Of a stretch of 64,000 nt of DNA, positions 47,229 through 56,014 are shown one piece after another. The notes beneath the pieces are model-generated. The model saw only the letters and a list, made by a program, of their open reading frames with translations. It had not been told where the DNA came from and did not search any database. Each line of letters starts with the position of its first letter. Within the stretch, counting starts at the first letter, position 1. A program made the position numbers and the translations under genes. Source of the DNA: an uncultured Planctomycetaceae bacterium (GTDB taxonomy: Bacteria; Planctomycetota; Planctomycetia; Planctomycetales; Planctomycetaceae); assembly GCA_937916515.1 (NCBI GenBank), contig CALFSX010000278.1, positions 33,611 through 97,610 on the forward strand, given 5' to 3'.

Positions 47229-48725
47229 ATGACCGTCAATCCTAATAAAACAACATCACGCACTTCGCATCTCTTTTCCAAAGCGACTTCCGGACTATTT
47301 CTGGTTGCGGTGGTTGCCTGTGGTTGGCTGGTCATCAGACAGCTGAACCCATCTTCAACCGGCGACGAAACGGCAGACACCGAGACTGACGCCGCAGACG
47401 AAACCGCCGCAGACGAATCTGAATTCACCCTGCCCGAAGCGAAGGTTGTCAAAGCAAACTTTGTGACGGAAACGTCCAGCAAGCGAAGTATCGAAGACGT
47501 AAGAACCGTTTCCGGTCGTCTGACCTACGACGAATCGCGTCACATTGAAATCAAAGCTCCCGTTTCGGGCGTGCTCGTAGACGTGCTGGTCAAACCGGGA
47601 GACGCCGTGGCAGAAGGCCAGCTTCTGGCGATTTTAAACAGCCCTGAAATTGGCAAAGCGCGGGCGTCAGTGCTTAGCGAGCAATCCAAGCTGAACGTCA
47701 CCGTAGTGCAATTGGATCGACTTGAGGAAGTTACCAACAATCTGCGCAGCCTGTTTGCCGCGTTGGATGAAAATCAAGAACTGAATGAAATTGAAGGCCA
47801 GTTCAACGACAAGTCACTGGGCACATATCGCCAGGAAATTATGGCGGCCTATTCAGAACGACTGCTGGCCAATCAACTGGCTGCCGCAGCCAGGCCATTG
47901 GTGGATTCCGGCTCAATGCCGCTAAGAACTTTGCAGGAACGCGAAAACAACCGCCACGTGGCAGATGCCAAGTTCCGCTCCGTTCGTGAAATCACGGCCT
48001 ACGACATTGGCATTCGCAAACAACAGCTGGAAGCCGAACAGCGAGACGGAAACCGGCAGGTCATGATTGCACAAAACCACCTGACCACACTGCTGGGCTT
48101 TGCAGACAAAGATACAGCAGAGGCCACCAGTGAGTCGCTGTCAAGAATGGAAGTGCGAGCTCCCTTTGCTGGCACTGTAGAGGAACGATCCTACGCCAGA
48201 CGAGAACGCGTTGAACAATCAGATTCGCTGTTTGTGCTGGCCAATACAGAATCGCTGTATGTATCCGCGGACATTCGCGAAAACGAATGGGCGGCGATGT
48301 CTGTGCAGCCCGGCCAGGAAATCGAAGTGGTCGCTCCCGCAATTCCGGATCGAACATTCAAGGCCAAGGTTCACTACATTGGCCGAGTGGTCGAAATGGA
48401 AAGCAATTCCCTGCCGTTGGTTGCCACCATTTCCAATACCGATGGCCTGCTGCGTCCGGGCATGTTTGTTCGAGTGGCAATTCCAGTTGCTCATTCAGGC
48501 AGTGTTGTCGCTGTTCGATCAGAATCAGTTATGCAGCACGAAAATGAAAAGTTCGTCTTCGTTTCATTGGGCGACGAAACGTTTCGCCGAGTTGACGTGC
48601 AGACAGGCGTTCACAACGAAGAATGGGTTGAGATTACGGAAGGCCTGAACGAAGGCGAGGCCGTTGTGGCCGGTGGAGCGTTTCTGCTGAAATCAGAACT
48701 GCTGCTTGCCGGTGAAGAAGAGTAG
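47229..48725 (+). CDS. RND efflux periplasmic adaptor (membrane fusion protein), CusB/CzcB-like
   Basis: The protein has 498 residues. The ATG at 47229 has AGGTGA about 9 bases upstream; a GTG at 47217 is the alternative. An N-terminal anchor (SGLFLVAVVACGWLVIRQL) is followed by an acidic linker (GDETADTETDAADETAADES). The lipoyl-like halves are clear (EIKAPVSGVLVDVLVKPGDA; MEVRAPFAGTVEERSYARRE), with a helical hairpin between them and a beta-barrel section (ENEWAAMSVQPGQEIEVVAP; LRPGMFVRVAIPV). Adaptors of this kind join an inner-membrane RND pump to an outer-membrane channel. The pump gene follows after 123 bases; no outer-membrane channel gene is present. Confidence 0.9.
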   Translation: MTVNPNKTTSRTSHLFSKATSGLFLVAVVACGWLVIRQLNPSSTGDETADTETDAADETAADESEFTLPEAKVVKANFVTETSSKRSIEDVRTVSGRLTYDESRHIEIKAPVSGVLVDVLVKPGDAVAEGQLLAILNSPEIGKARASVLSEQSKLNVTVVQLDRLEEVTNNLRSLFAALDENQELNEIEGQFNDKSLGTYRQEIMAAYSERLLANQLAAAARPLVDSGSMPLRTLQERENNRHVADAKFRSVREITAYDIGIRKQQLEAEQRDGNRQVMIAQNHLTTLLGFADKDTAEATSESLSRMEVRAPFAGTVEERSYARRERVEQSDSLFVLANTESLYVSADIRENEWAAMSVQPGQEIEVVAPAIPDRTFKAKVHYIGRVVEMESNSLPLVATISNTDGLLRPGMFVRVAIPVAHSGSVVAVRSESVMQHENEKFVFVSLGDETFRRVDVQTGVHNEEWVEITEGLNEGEAVVAGGAFLLKSELLLAGEEE

Positions 48726-48848
48726 CCGCCCCTCAACAACAAACAGACGGCTCTACTCATTCCCTGCGACACAAACACTGGCTGGCCCCGCAACTTCTGC
48801 AAGCGGCCGTCACTTTGCTTATTCATCACCTGCTGAAACCAATATTCC

Positions 48849-51800
48849 ATGCTCACCAAACTCATCGAACTGTCTCTCACCAACAGAATGCTGGTGCTGA
48901 TTCTGGTGTTTCTGATGGCCTGTGGCGGTCTGTACTCTGCCATCCATCTGCCCATCGACGCCGTTCCTGACATGACCAACGTGCAGGTGCAGGTGGTGAC
49001 CGACGCGGGCTCACTGTCGCCGGTGGAAGTGGAACAATATGTCACCTATCCCGTTGAAGCGGTGATGGGCGGGCTGCCCGATGTGGAAGAACTTCGCAGC
49101 GTTTCCAAGTTCGGAATCTCCGTGGTAACGATCGTCTTCCAGGAAGGCACCGATATTTATCGAGCTCGTCAGCTCGTGACCGAACGCCTGACTGACGCTG
49201 CTGACGCCATTCCATCGGGCTATGGCACACCTGCCATGGGGCCGCTGACAACCGCTTTGGGCGAAATTCTGCAGTTCGAAGTCCGCAGCGACACCCATAC
49301 CCCCATGGAACTGCGAACTATGCTGGAATGGGACGTTGCTCCCAAGCTGCGTGAAGTTTCCGGAGTAACCGAAATCAACACTCATGGCGGCTTCTATAAG
49401 ACATTCGAAGTTCAGCCTGACCCCAACCGTCTGACAAGTTACGGTGTATCTTTGCAACTGCTGTTCGAACGCCTTCAGGAAAACAATGCCACAGCCGGCG
49501 GCGGCTATGTGGTTCACAACGGCGAACAAAGATTTATTCGCGGCGTGGCTTTGCTGAAGAACGAACAGGACATTCGAGACGTCGTTGTCCGCCGCGAAGC
49601 GGATGGCACTTCAATTCTTGTCAAAGACGTTGCCAACGTCACCATCGCCCCCATGACACGACAAGGCGCGGTTACTCGCGACGGTCGTGGAGAAGCAGTC
49701 ACTGGCCTGGTGATGATGCTGATCGGCGAAAATTCGCGTGAAGTCGTCGTTAGAGCAAAAGAACGGCTGACGGAAATCGAAAAAACGCTGCCCGATGGCG
49801 TGACTCTGGAAGTCACGTACGACCGAGCCGCATTGATTGGCCGAACTCTGGACACCGTTTTACGCAACCTGGCAGAAGGCGGAATTTTCGTCATCGTCAT
49901 TCTACTGATGATGCTGGGAAGTTTTCGAGCTGGATTGATTGTGGCTTTGGCCATTCCTTTGTCGATGCTGTTCGCCACCAACTTAATGCACATGTTTGGC
50001 ATTACCGCCAGTTTGATGAGCCTGGGAGCGATCGACTTCGGCCTGATTGTGGACAGCTCAGTCATTATGGTGGAAAACTGCATTCACCGGCTATCTCACG
50101 ATAACAAAGACACACCTCACGTAGACGTCATTCGAGATGCGGCGGTCGAAGTACGTAAGCCGACCATGTTCGGCGAACTCATCATTTCCGTCGTCTATCT
50201 GCCCATCCTGTTGTTGCAGGGCACAGAAGGCAAGCTGTTTCGCCCGATGGCACTCACCGTTCTGTTTGCGTTGGCAGGGTCTATGGTTCTTTCCATGACT
50301 TTGATGCCCGCGCTGGCGTCGTTGTGTCTGCCAAAGAAGATGAAAGAAAAGGACATCTTTCTGATTCGCTGGCTGAAGTTTATCTACGAACCAATCGTCA
50401 CACGAGCGATTGCTCACCCCTATGTAACCGTGGCAACGGCTCTGGTTGTCTTCACCGTCAGTATTCCTGTGGCGATGAATCTGGGAGCCGAATTCATGCC
50501 TCGCCTGGAAGAAGGCGACCTGCTGATTGAAGCGTCTCGCCTGCCAAGTGCCACCCTTGAAGGGTCGATCGAAATGTCGACTCAGATTGAACAGATCGTG
50601 GGAGCTTTCCCTGAAGTACAAACCGTCTTCTGCAAAACCGGTCGACCGGAAATTGCCAACGACGTGATGGGCGTCCACCAGACAGACGTGTGGGTGTTGC
50701 TGAATCCAGTCCACGAATGGCCAACGCCCAAAACGCGTGACCAGCTGATTCAGGAATTGTCGGACCAACTGAACGCACAGGTTCCCGGCGTTGCCTTCGG
50801 GTTTACTCAACCGATTGAAATGCGAGTTGACGAATTGGTGGCTGGCGTGAAAGCTGACGTGGCTGTTCTTCTGTACGGTGACGACCTGCAGATTCTGGCC
50901 GACAAGAGTAAGGAAATCGAAGCGGTACTACGACAGATTCCAGGAGCTGTCGATGTGAAGGCCGACTATCAAGCGAACCTGGCAACGCTGACCATCAAGA
51001 CAATACCGGAGAAACTGGCACTGTACGGCATTAACGCACAGACCGTTCTGGACGTCGTTTCTGCATTAGGCGGCCATCAGGTTGGTCAGATTTTTGAAGG
51101 TCGAGCTCGCTATCCGGTGATGGTGCGAATTCCCGAAGAATGGCGGAAGAAGCTATCTCTGCTGAAACAGCTTCCCGTGTCTGAAGCCGGTGGCAAGGCT
51201 GTTCCACTAAGCGAGCTGGCCGAAATTTCAATGGAAGAAACACCACCCACAATCGAACACGATGCCAATCGACGACGAACCTTCATTTCGGCAAATGTTC
51301 GTGGACGCGATGTGGCCACGTTTGTCACGGAAGCTCAGCGTACCGTGGAAGATAAAGTGAACATGCCAGCTGGCTACGAAATTCGCTGGGGGGGAGACTT
51401 CGAAAACCTGCAATCTGCCAGCAAGCGATTGATGATTATTACACCCATTGTGCTGGTCATCATTCTCATTCTGCTGCACACAAGTCTGGGTTCTGCACGT
51501 CTGGCGATGCTGATCTTTCTGGCTGTGCCAATGGCTGCGTCCGGCGGAATTTTTGCTTTGTACATGCGAGGACTGCCGTTCAGTATCTCGGCTGGAGTAG
51601 GTTTCATCGCGCTGTTTGGAGTCGCCGTTTTGAACGGTCTGGTCTGGGTCAGTGCTGCCGAACATCTGCGTCACACAGGCATACCGTTGCTGGATGTCAG
51701 CCACGAAACGGCTCTGGCCAGACTGCGGCCCGTATTGATGACAGCGATGGTCGCCAGTCTCGGATTTCTTCCGATGGCACTTTCCAATGGTGACGGAGCC

Positions 51801-51950
51801 GAAATGCAACGACCTCTGGCAACCGTGGTCATCGGCGGTCTGATTACCTCAACACTGCTGACATCGATTGTCATTCCCTGCATCTATCCCTGGTTTGCCA
51901 ACGGCCTGACGCGAGTCAAGCTGACACACCACGGCGTGGAAGATGAGTGA
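48849..51950 (+). CDS. Heavy-metal RND efflux pump (CusA/CzcA family)
   Basis: The protein has 1033 residues, the expected RND length. Helix 1 (MLVLILVFLMACGGLYSAI) is followed by VPDMTNVQVQVVTDAGSLSP, a hallmark of the heavy-metal group. The proton-relay helix has DFGLIVDSSVIMVENCIHRL. Later segments NLGAEFMPRLEEGDLLIEAS, the duplicated periplasmic halves, and FGVAVLNGLVWVSAAEHLRH are all standard. The DSS in the helix 4 motif differs from the more common DGA. Function would be proton-driven export of a metal cation with the adaptor. The metal cannot be decided from the sequence. Confidence 0.93.
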   Translation: MLTKLIELSLTNRMLVLILVFLMACGGLYSAIHLPIDAVPDMTNVQVQVVTDAGSLSPVEVEQYVTYPVEAVMGGLPDVEELRSVSKFGISVVTIVFQEGTDIYRARQLVTERLTDAADAIPSGYGTPAMGPLTTALGEILQFEVRSDTHTPMELRTMLEWDVAPKLREVSGVTEINTHGGFYKTFEVQPDPNRLTSYGVSLQLLFERLQENNATAGGGYVVHNGEQRFIRGVALLKNEQDIRDVVVRREADGTSILVKDVANVTIAPMTRQGAVTRDGRGEAVTGLVMMLIGENSREVVVRAKERLTEIEKTLPDGVTLEVTYDRAALIGRTLDTVLRNLAEGGIFVIVILLMMLGSFRAGLIVALAIPLSMLFATNLMHMFGITASLMSLGAIDFGLIVDSSVIMVENCIHRLSHDNKDTPHVDVIRDAAVEVRKPTMFGELIISVVYLPILLLQGTEGKLFRPMALTVLFALAGSMVLSMTLMPALASLCLPKKMKEKDIFLIRWLKFIYEPIVTRAIAHPYVTVATALVVFTVSIPVAMNLGAEFMPRLEEGDLLIEASRLPSATLEGSIEMSTQIEQIVGAFPEVQTVFCKTGRPEIANDVMGVHQTDVWVLLNPVHEWPTPKTRDQLIQELSDQLNAQVPGVAFGFTQPIEMRVDELVAGVKADVAVLLYGDDLQILADKSKEIEAVLRQIPGAVDVKADYQANLATLTIKTIPEKLALYGINAQTVLDVVSALGGHQVGQIFEGRARYPVMVRIPEEWRKKLSLLKQLPVSEAGGKAVPLSELAEISMEETPPTIEHDANRRRTFISANVRGRDVATFVTEAQRTVEDKVNMPAGYEIRWGGDFENLQSASKRLMIITPIVLVIILILLHTSLGSARLAMLIFLAVPMAASGGIFALYMRGLPFSISAGVGFIALFGVAVLNGLVWVSAAEHLRHTGIPLLDVSHETALARLRPVLMTAMVASLGFLPMALSNGDGAEMQRPLATVVIGGLITSTLLTSIVIPCIYPWFANGLTRVKLTHHGVEDE

Positions 51951-52079
51951 TCTGCGATCGTTGGTCGCCAGCGATTGACGGAGTGGTTCAACGCAGTGCA
52001 GTGAGTGCCATGAGTGCACTCACTGCAGGCGGTTTACGAGAAACAGCTACCTGAAAAGCACTTGAACAAGTGCCAACCA

Positions 52080-53549
52080 CTACGGCTGAACGGAACAGTC
52101 TGTTGTGTCGCACTGGTAGTCAAAGAACCGGCGTTCTTTGATAACTTTGGCGACAGACATCGGAACCATTTGTTCCCAGCTGGGATCGCAGGTGCTGATT
52201 TTCTCCAGAACTTCTCGAGAGAAAATTCCCAGGCAATCCGGGTTGTAATTATCCAGATGGTTAATGCCGCCTCGATCGTACAAATAGCCATACAGCTTTT
52301 GCAGTTCTGGCTTAATGTCCAGATTTTCGCAGGTCATCAACTGACCGGATTCCTGATCAAGTAACGGATAGGTATAGATCTTCAGGTCGTTCTTAAACAG
52401 CCTTCCGAACGATTCCAGAATTCCGCCATCCAGAGCGGTGTAGTATTTCTCGTCGAAAAGGTCTCGTAAGCTGCCGGCTCCCATTGTGATGGCGATACGC
52501 TCTCGCGTGTATCGCGACAGGTACGCGGCAAGGCGGTAGTATTCGAAGTAATCGGAAATTAAGACTGTCATACCGCAGGCAGCCATCACGTCGGCTCGAG
52601 CCAGAAAGTCTCGATGATTGATTTCGCCTTCGGCCTTCAGGTTTCTCATGGTAATTTCCATGATCTGAGCGACCGGCTTTCCGTTAACATCGGGTAGTTC
52701 CGAAAACTTTTGATGAGCACAGCTCATCATATCGATATTCACATTACACACCGGACGAAAGCTGCCGCGTTCAACCAGAATTGGCTTGCGATACAGAAAT
52801 TCAGACGGCTGCAAAACGTCGCCATTGGCGGAGAACATCGCCGCACCGGTCAGACCGAGCTCAACCAATTTCAGGCTCATCAAACGATTGTCGACTCGCC
52901 GAAACGCGATTCCGGAAAACTCAATCATGTCGATTTCGATGCGCGAAGTCGACAATCCGTCAAGCAGCGAATCCACAAGCAGTTCCGGTTCGTGGTTAAG
53001 AGCAAACGCTCCATAAACCAGGTTCACGCCGACAATCCCCAACGCTTCCTGTTGCAATGCTGTTTCGCTGTCCAGCATGCGAACGTGAATAATAATCTGA
53101 CTGTCTTCGTCGCGCGGGTGAGCCTGAAATTTGATGCCCATCCAGCCGTGACATTCGGTGCCACCCTTGTAGCCTCGAGCAGCAACGGTGTCTGCAAAAG
53201 TGAAGAACGTACTGGTTTCTCCTCGGTCGTCTCGCAATCGTTCCAGGTTCAGCTGATGTTCCTGGTCCAACATTGCCTGCAGTCGTTCACGACACACATA
53301 ACGGCCGGCTCGCCCATAAATGGCGTCGCTGACTTTCATGTCGTAAGCCGACATGCTTTTAGCGATCGTTCCCGCACCACCGCCGACACGGAAGAACCAA
53401 CGCACGACTTCCTGCCCCGCACCGATCTCGGCGAAAGTACCATAACGGCGTGGATCCAGATTAACGCTGAGAGCCTTCTGGTGAGTATTCAAGGTGTCGT
53501 TGGATGGCGATCCGGGAAATGTGTGATGCATAGCGTGGCTTTTGCTCAA
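52080..53549 (-). CDS. Conserved protein of unknown function (ALSVNLDPRRYGTFAEIGAG family)
   Basis: The protein has 489 residues. It opens with ALSVNLDPRRYGTFAEIGAG and QEVVRWFFRVGGGAGTIAKS, a pattern recognised from a widespread bacterial family whose database names vary and are not supported by experiment known to me. There is no signal peptide and no membrane helix. Several compact blocks stand out: SAYDMKVSDAIYGRAGRYVC, NLVYGAFALNHEPELLVDSL, AACGMTVLISDYFEYYRLAA and LDNYNPDCLGIFSREVLEKI. Such length and conservation suggest an enzyme. It is transcribed alone and toward the RND pump gene. No function is claimed. Confidence 0.7.
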   Translation of the reverse strand: MSKSHAMHHTFPGSPSNDTLNTHQKALSVNLDPRRYGTFAEIGAGQEVVRWFFRVGGGAGTIAKSMSAYDMKVSDAIYGRAGRYVCRERLQAMLDQEHQLNLERLRDDRGETSTFFTFADTVAARGYKGGTECHGWMGIKFQAHPRDEDSQIIIHVRMLDSETALQQEALGIVGVNLVYGAFALNHEPELLVDSLLDGLSTSRIEIDMIEFSGIAFRRVDNRLMSLKLVELGLTGAAMFSANGDVLQPSEFLYRKPILVERGSFRPVCNVNIDMMSCAHQKFSELPDVNGKPVAQIMEITMRNLKAEGEINHRDFLARADVMAACGMTVLISDYFEYYRLAAYLSRYTRERIAITMGAGSLRDLFDEKYYTALDGGILESFGRLFKNDLKIYTYPLLDQESGQLMTCENLDIKPELQKLYGYLYDRGGINHLDNYNPDCLGIFSREVLEKISTCDPSWEQMVPMSVAKVIKERRFFDYQCDTTDCSVQP

Positions 53550-53862
53550 AAACGGGTGCCAGAAGGCACTTGAAAATCGAAATTCAGACCGCCTGAATGG
53601 GAAAACTACTCGGTTTTACTATCGCTCGGAAGTGATTCGACTTGCCCGCTGCAGTTTTCTCACGCAATGAAAACCGAATAAATCGTTTAAGTTTGAGGCG
53701 CTTTCGATGTCTGGCAGGTTGTTAAGCGAATCAATTCTCGCGGCCAGCTTCGTGTGCGTTTGTCGTTCAGATTGCTGATTATCGCCGGAAGCAGTCGTCA
53801 ATACGTTCACCTTAGCGTGCACGTTCGGCTGCGACCTGGAGTTGTGAAGCTTCACAGTTGCC

Positions 53863-53996
53863 CAACAAGGGCTTCGCCCTTGACCCAGTGGCGTTGCATG
53901 GGGAATACGTGGAACGCTTGAACCGCCAAGCCGCTCCGTTGTCGCTACGGCCAACATCCGCGCAACGTGCGCGCATCCTCTAAAGTAAGACTCTAA
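53863..53996 (+). repeat. Dispersed modular repeat, copy E (module 1)
   Basis: It starts CAACAAGGGCTTCGCCCTTG, runs through GACCCAGTGGCGTTGCATGG and GCCGCTCCGTTGTCGCTACG, and ends AAGTAAGACTCTAAG. It lies upstream of the radical SAM gene, in the gap after the divergent conserved gene. Confidence 0.82.
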
Positions 53997-54180
53997 GTTG
54001 CGAGTTCCAGGCTCGCAGCGGCAAAAAACAATTCAGACGTGCTTCTTGGTGGGAATTTTGCTGCCGCTGCTCAATAATGGAAGGCAGTGTGAAATTGAGC
54101 CCACTCATTAAACTGCACACGCTGCTGTGAGTCGTTTTTCATGTGATGGCGAAACATCCTCACGCGAAAGCTTCAATTGG

Positions 54181-54202
54181 AACCAGGGGTTTGCCCCTGG
54201 TT
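54181..54202. repeat. Short perfect hairpin upstream of radical SAM gene
   Basis: AACCAGGGG (54181-54189) and CCCCTGGTT (54194-54202) are exact complements with a TTTG loop. It ends 25 bases before the ATG at 54228, in the expected mRNA leader. It may be a small palindromic repeat or a translation-control hairpin. Confidence 0.65.
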
Positions 54203-54227
54203 GGAAAATCTGCTTCAGGAAGTCGAA

Positions 54228-55613
54228 ATGTATACGCTCAAAATGGCCAAACGAATGCTGCTGGAGACCAACAAGCGTCTTCTGTGGAAGCTGTTCTGGA
54301 ATATGGGCGTGAAAGGAACTCGATCGGTGCTGAAGCATCGTTCTCGAATGAAGAAAGGCGTGTTCTTTCCACCGTTTTTGTACGTTTCGATTATCAACAG
54401 CTGCAATCTTCGCTGCCAGGGATGCTGGGTCGATGTCGCTTCAAAGCAGCAAACCATTGACGTTGCTGCAATGAACAAGCTCATCAACGAAGCCAAGGCG
54501 GCAGGCAACGTGTTTTTCGGAATCGTCGGTGGCGAACCGTTCATGCATCCGGAACTGTTCGAGATTCTGGAAGGCCATCCGGACTGCTATTTCCAGGTCT
54601 TTACAAATGGCCAGTTCATCACCGAAGAGAAAGCGAAACGCCTGTTCAAGATGGGCAACGTCACACCGCTGATCAGCGTGGAAGGCAACGAAATCATCAG
54701 CGATCAGCGTCGAGGACGCAGCGACGTCTACAGCAAGACGTTGGCGGGTATTGAAAACTGCCTGAAAGCCAACGTGATGACGGGTGTCTGCACCAGTCTT
54801 GCTCAAAGCAACATCGATCACCTGCTGACAGAAAAGTGGATGGACCGCTTGATCGAAATGGGAGTTCTGTACACATGGTTTCACGTGTATCGACCAATGG
54901 GCCCCGATGCCACGCCGGAACTTTGTCTGACGCCGGAACAGCAACGTAGAGCTCGCCAGTTTGTTGTCGACATGCGAGCTAAGAAACCGATCATCATTGT
55001 CGATGCGTATTACGACGGCGACGGCAAGGCCTTATGCCCGGCGGCCAACGGAATCAGCCATCATATTAATCCGTGGGGCGATATCGAACCGTGTCCGATT
55101 GTGCAGTTTTCGAAGGAATCCATTCATTCATCTGCCGACGACGAACGCAGCCTGTTCGACAAGTTCACAAAATCAGAATACCTGGCAGACTTCCGCAAGC
55201 TGGCTCAGGAAACCACTCGAGGCTGCATTGTGCTGGAACGTCCGGAACTGCTGCAACAGGTTGTTGAAAAACACTCAGCGAAAGATTCCACCGCTCGAGG
55301 CACCGCCATGCAGGAACTCAAGAACATGGTGCCACGCACTTCGCAGTACCATCCGGGGCACGAAATTCCCGAAAAGAACCTGTACTATCGCTTTGCTAAA
55401 AAGTTTCTGTTTAACGACTTTGGAGTCTACAACGGGAACGACCACACCAAAACAGCGGCGCCGTATATCGTTAAGGAAACATCCGGTGCGCCAGCGGCAA
55501 CTCTGCAACTTGCAGATGCGGGAGGCTGTTGCGGCGGCGGTTCAGAACCGACAGGCTGCTGCAACGAACCCGATGTCGTTACGTTAAAACCTGCGGCTGA
55601 GGCATCTGAATAG
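54228..55613 (+). CDS. Radical SAM protein with SPASM-like C-terminus
   Basis: The protein has 461 residues from the ATG at 54228 (AGGAAG upstream). Residues 59-66 carry CNLRCQGC, the CxxxCxxC [4Fe-4S] site that binds SAM. GIVGGEPFMHPELFEIL gives the GGEP motif for SAM methionine binding, and QVFTNGQFI and PLISVEGNEI follow. A second Cys group (ALCPAANGISHHINPWGDIE, then PCPIVQF) is SPASM/twitch-like, for an auxiliary cluster. The C-terminus has a Cys/Gly stretch GGCCGGGSEPTGCC. The basic helical N-terminus may touch membranes. Substrate is unknown. The genes after it are a small membrane protein and a sulfatase; it does not look like the sulfatase-maturing enzyme. Confidence 0.88.
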   Translation: MYTLKMAKRMLLETNKRLLWKLFWNMGVKGTRSVLKHRSRMKKGVFFPPFLYVSIINSCNLRCQGCWVDVASKQQTIDVAAMNKLINEAKAAGNVFFGIVGGEPFMHPELFEILEGHPDCYFQVFTNGQFITEEKAKRLFKMGNVTPLISVEGNEIISDQRRGRSDVYSKTLAGIENCLKANVMTGVCTSLAQSNIDHLLTEKWMDRLIEMGVLYTWFHVYRPMGPDATPELCLTPEQQRRARQFVVDMRAKKPIIIVDAYYDGDGKALCPAANGISHHINPWGDIEPCPIVQFSKESIHSSADDERSLFDKFTKSEYLADFRKLAQETTRGCIVLERPELLQQVVEKHSAKDSTARGTAMQELKNMVPRTSQYHPGHEIPEKNLYYRFAKKFLFNDFGVYNGNDHTKTAAPYIVKETSGAPAATLQLADAGGCCGGGSEPTGCCNEPDVVTLKPAAEASE

Positions 55614-55691
55614 TTTCACGCTGCTGAAAGCTGAGCAAAACAGAATCGTGCACACCTACTGGTCGCGATTTTAGATTGGCAAGGTTTACTG

Positions 55692-56012
55692 ATGAGCGAT
55701 CCGGAAAGTACGGAAACGACGCAAACCAAAGTCGGCTGGCCCTGGCAGTTGAAGGCCGGAATCACGCTGCTGGCGTTGTCGAGTCTTTGCGTGGCAATAA
55801 CCGTTGCGATGTTGGCAGACTGCTATTCTGCGGTGGCCGCATCCTCAACCAGCCCCAAACCGTCCGAACTTGCTGAGGGCATTGCCAACGCATTGCGATA
55901 TTCTTTTCCTGCAGCGCCGCTTGCCGTGGCTGGATTGACACTGTTGCTGTCTGGTGTGCTGCGGCACGTTCAAGCAAATCCGACTGCCGCGAATTCCACA
56001 CGGAGAAGCTGA
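55692..56012 (+). CDS. Small two-helix membrane protein
   Basis: The protein has 106 residues with AAGG before the ATG. Two hydrophobic helices are visible (AGITLLALSSLCVAITVAML, about 22-41, and PLAVAGLTLLLSGVLRHV, about 76-93). No family was recognised. It lies 78 bases after the radical SAM gene and its stop is 2 bases before the sulfatase start, so it is likely co-translated with the sulfatase. Confidence 0.65.
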   Translation: MSDPESTETTQTKVGWPWQLKAGITLLALSSLCVAITVAMLADCYSAVAASSTSPKPSELAEGIANALRYSFPAAPLAVAGLTLLLSGVLRHVQANPTAANSTRRS

Positions 56013-56014
56013 AA

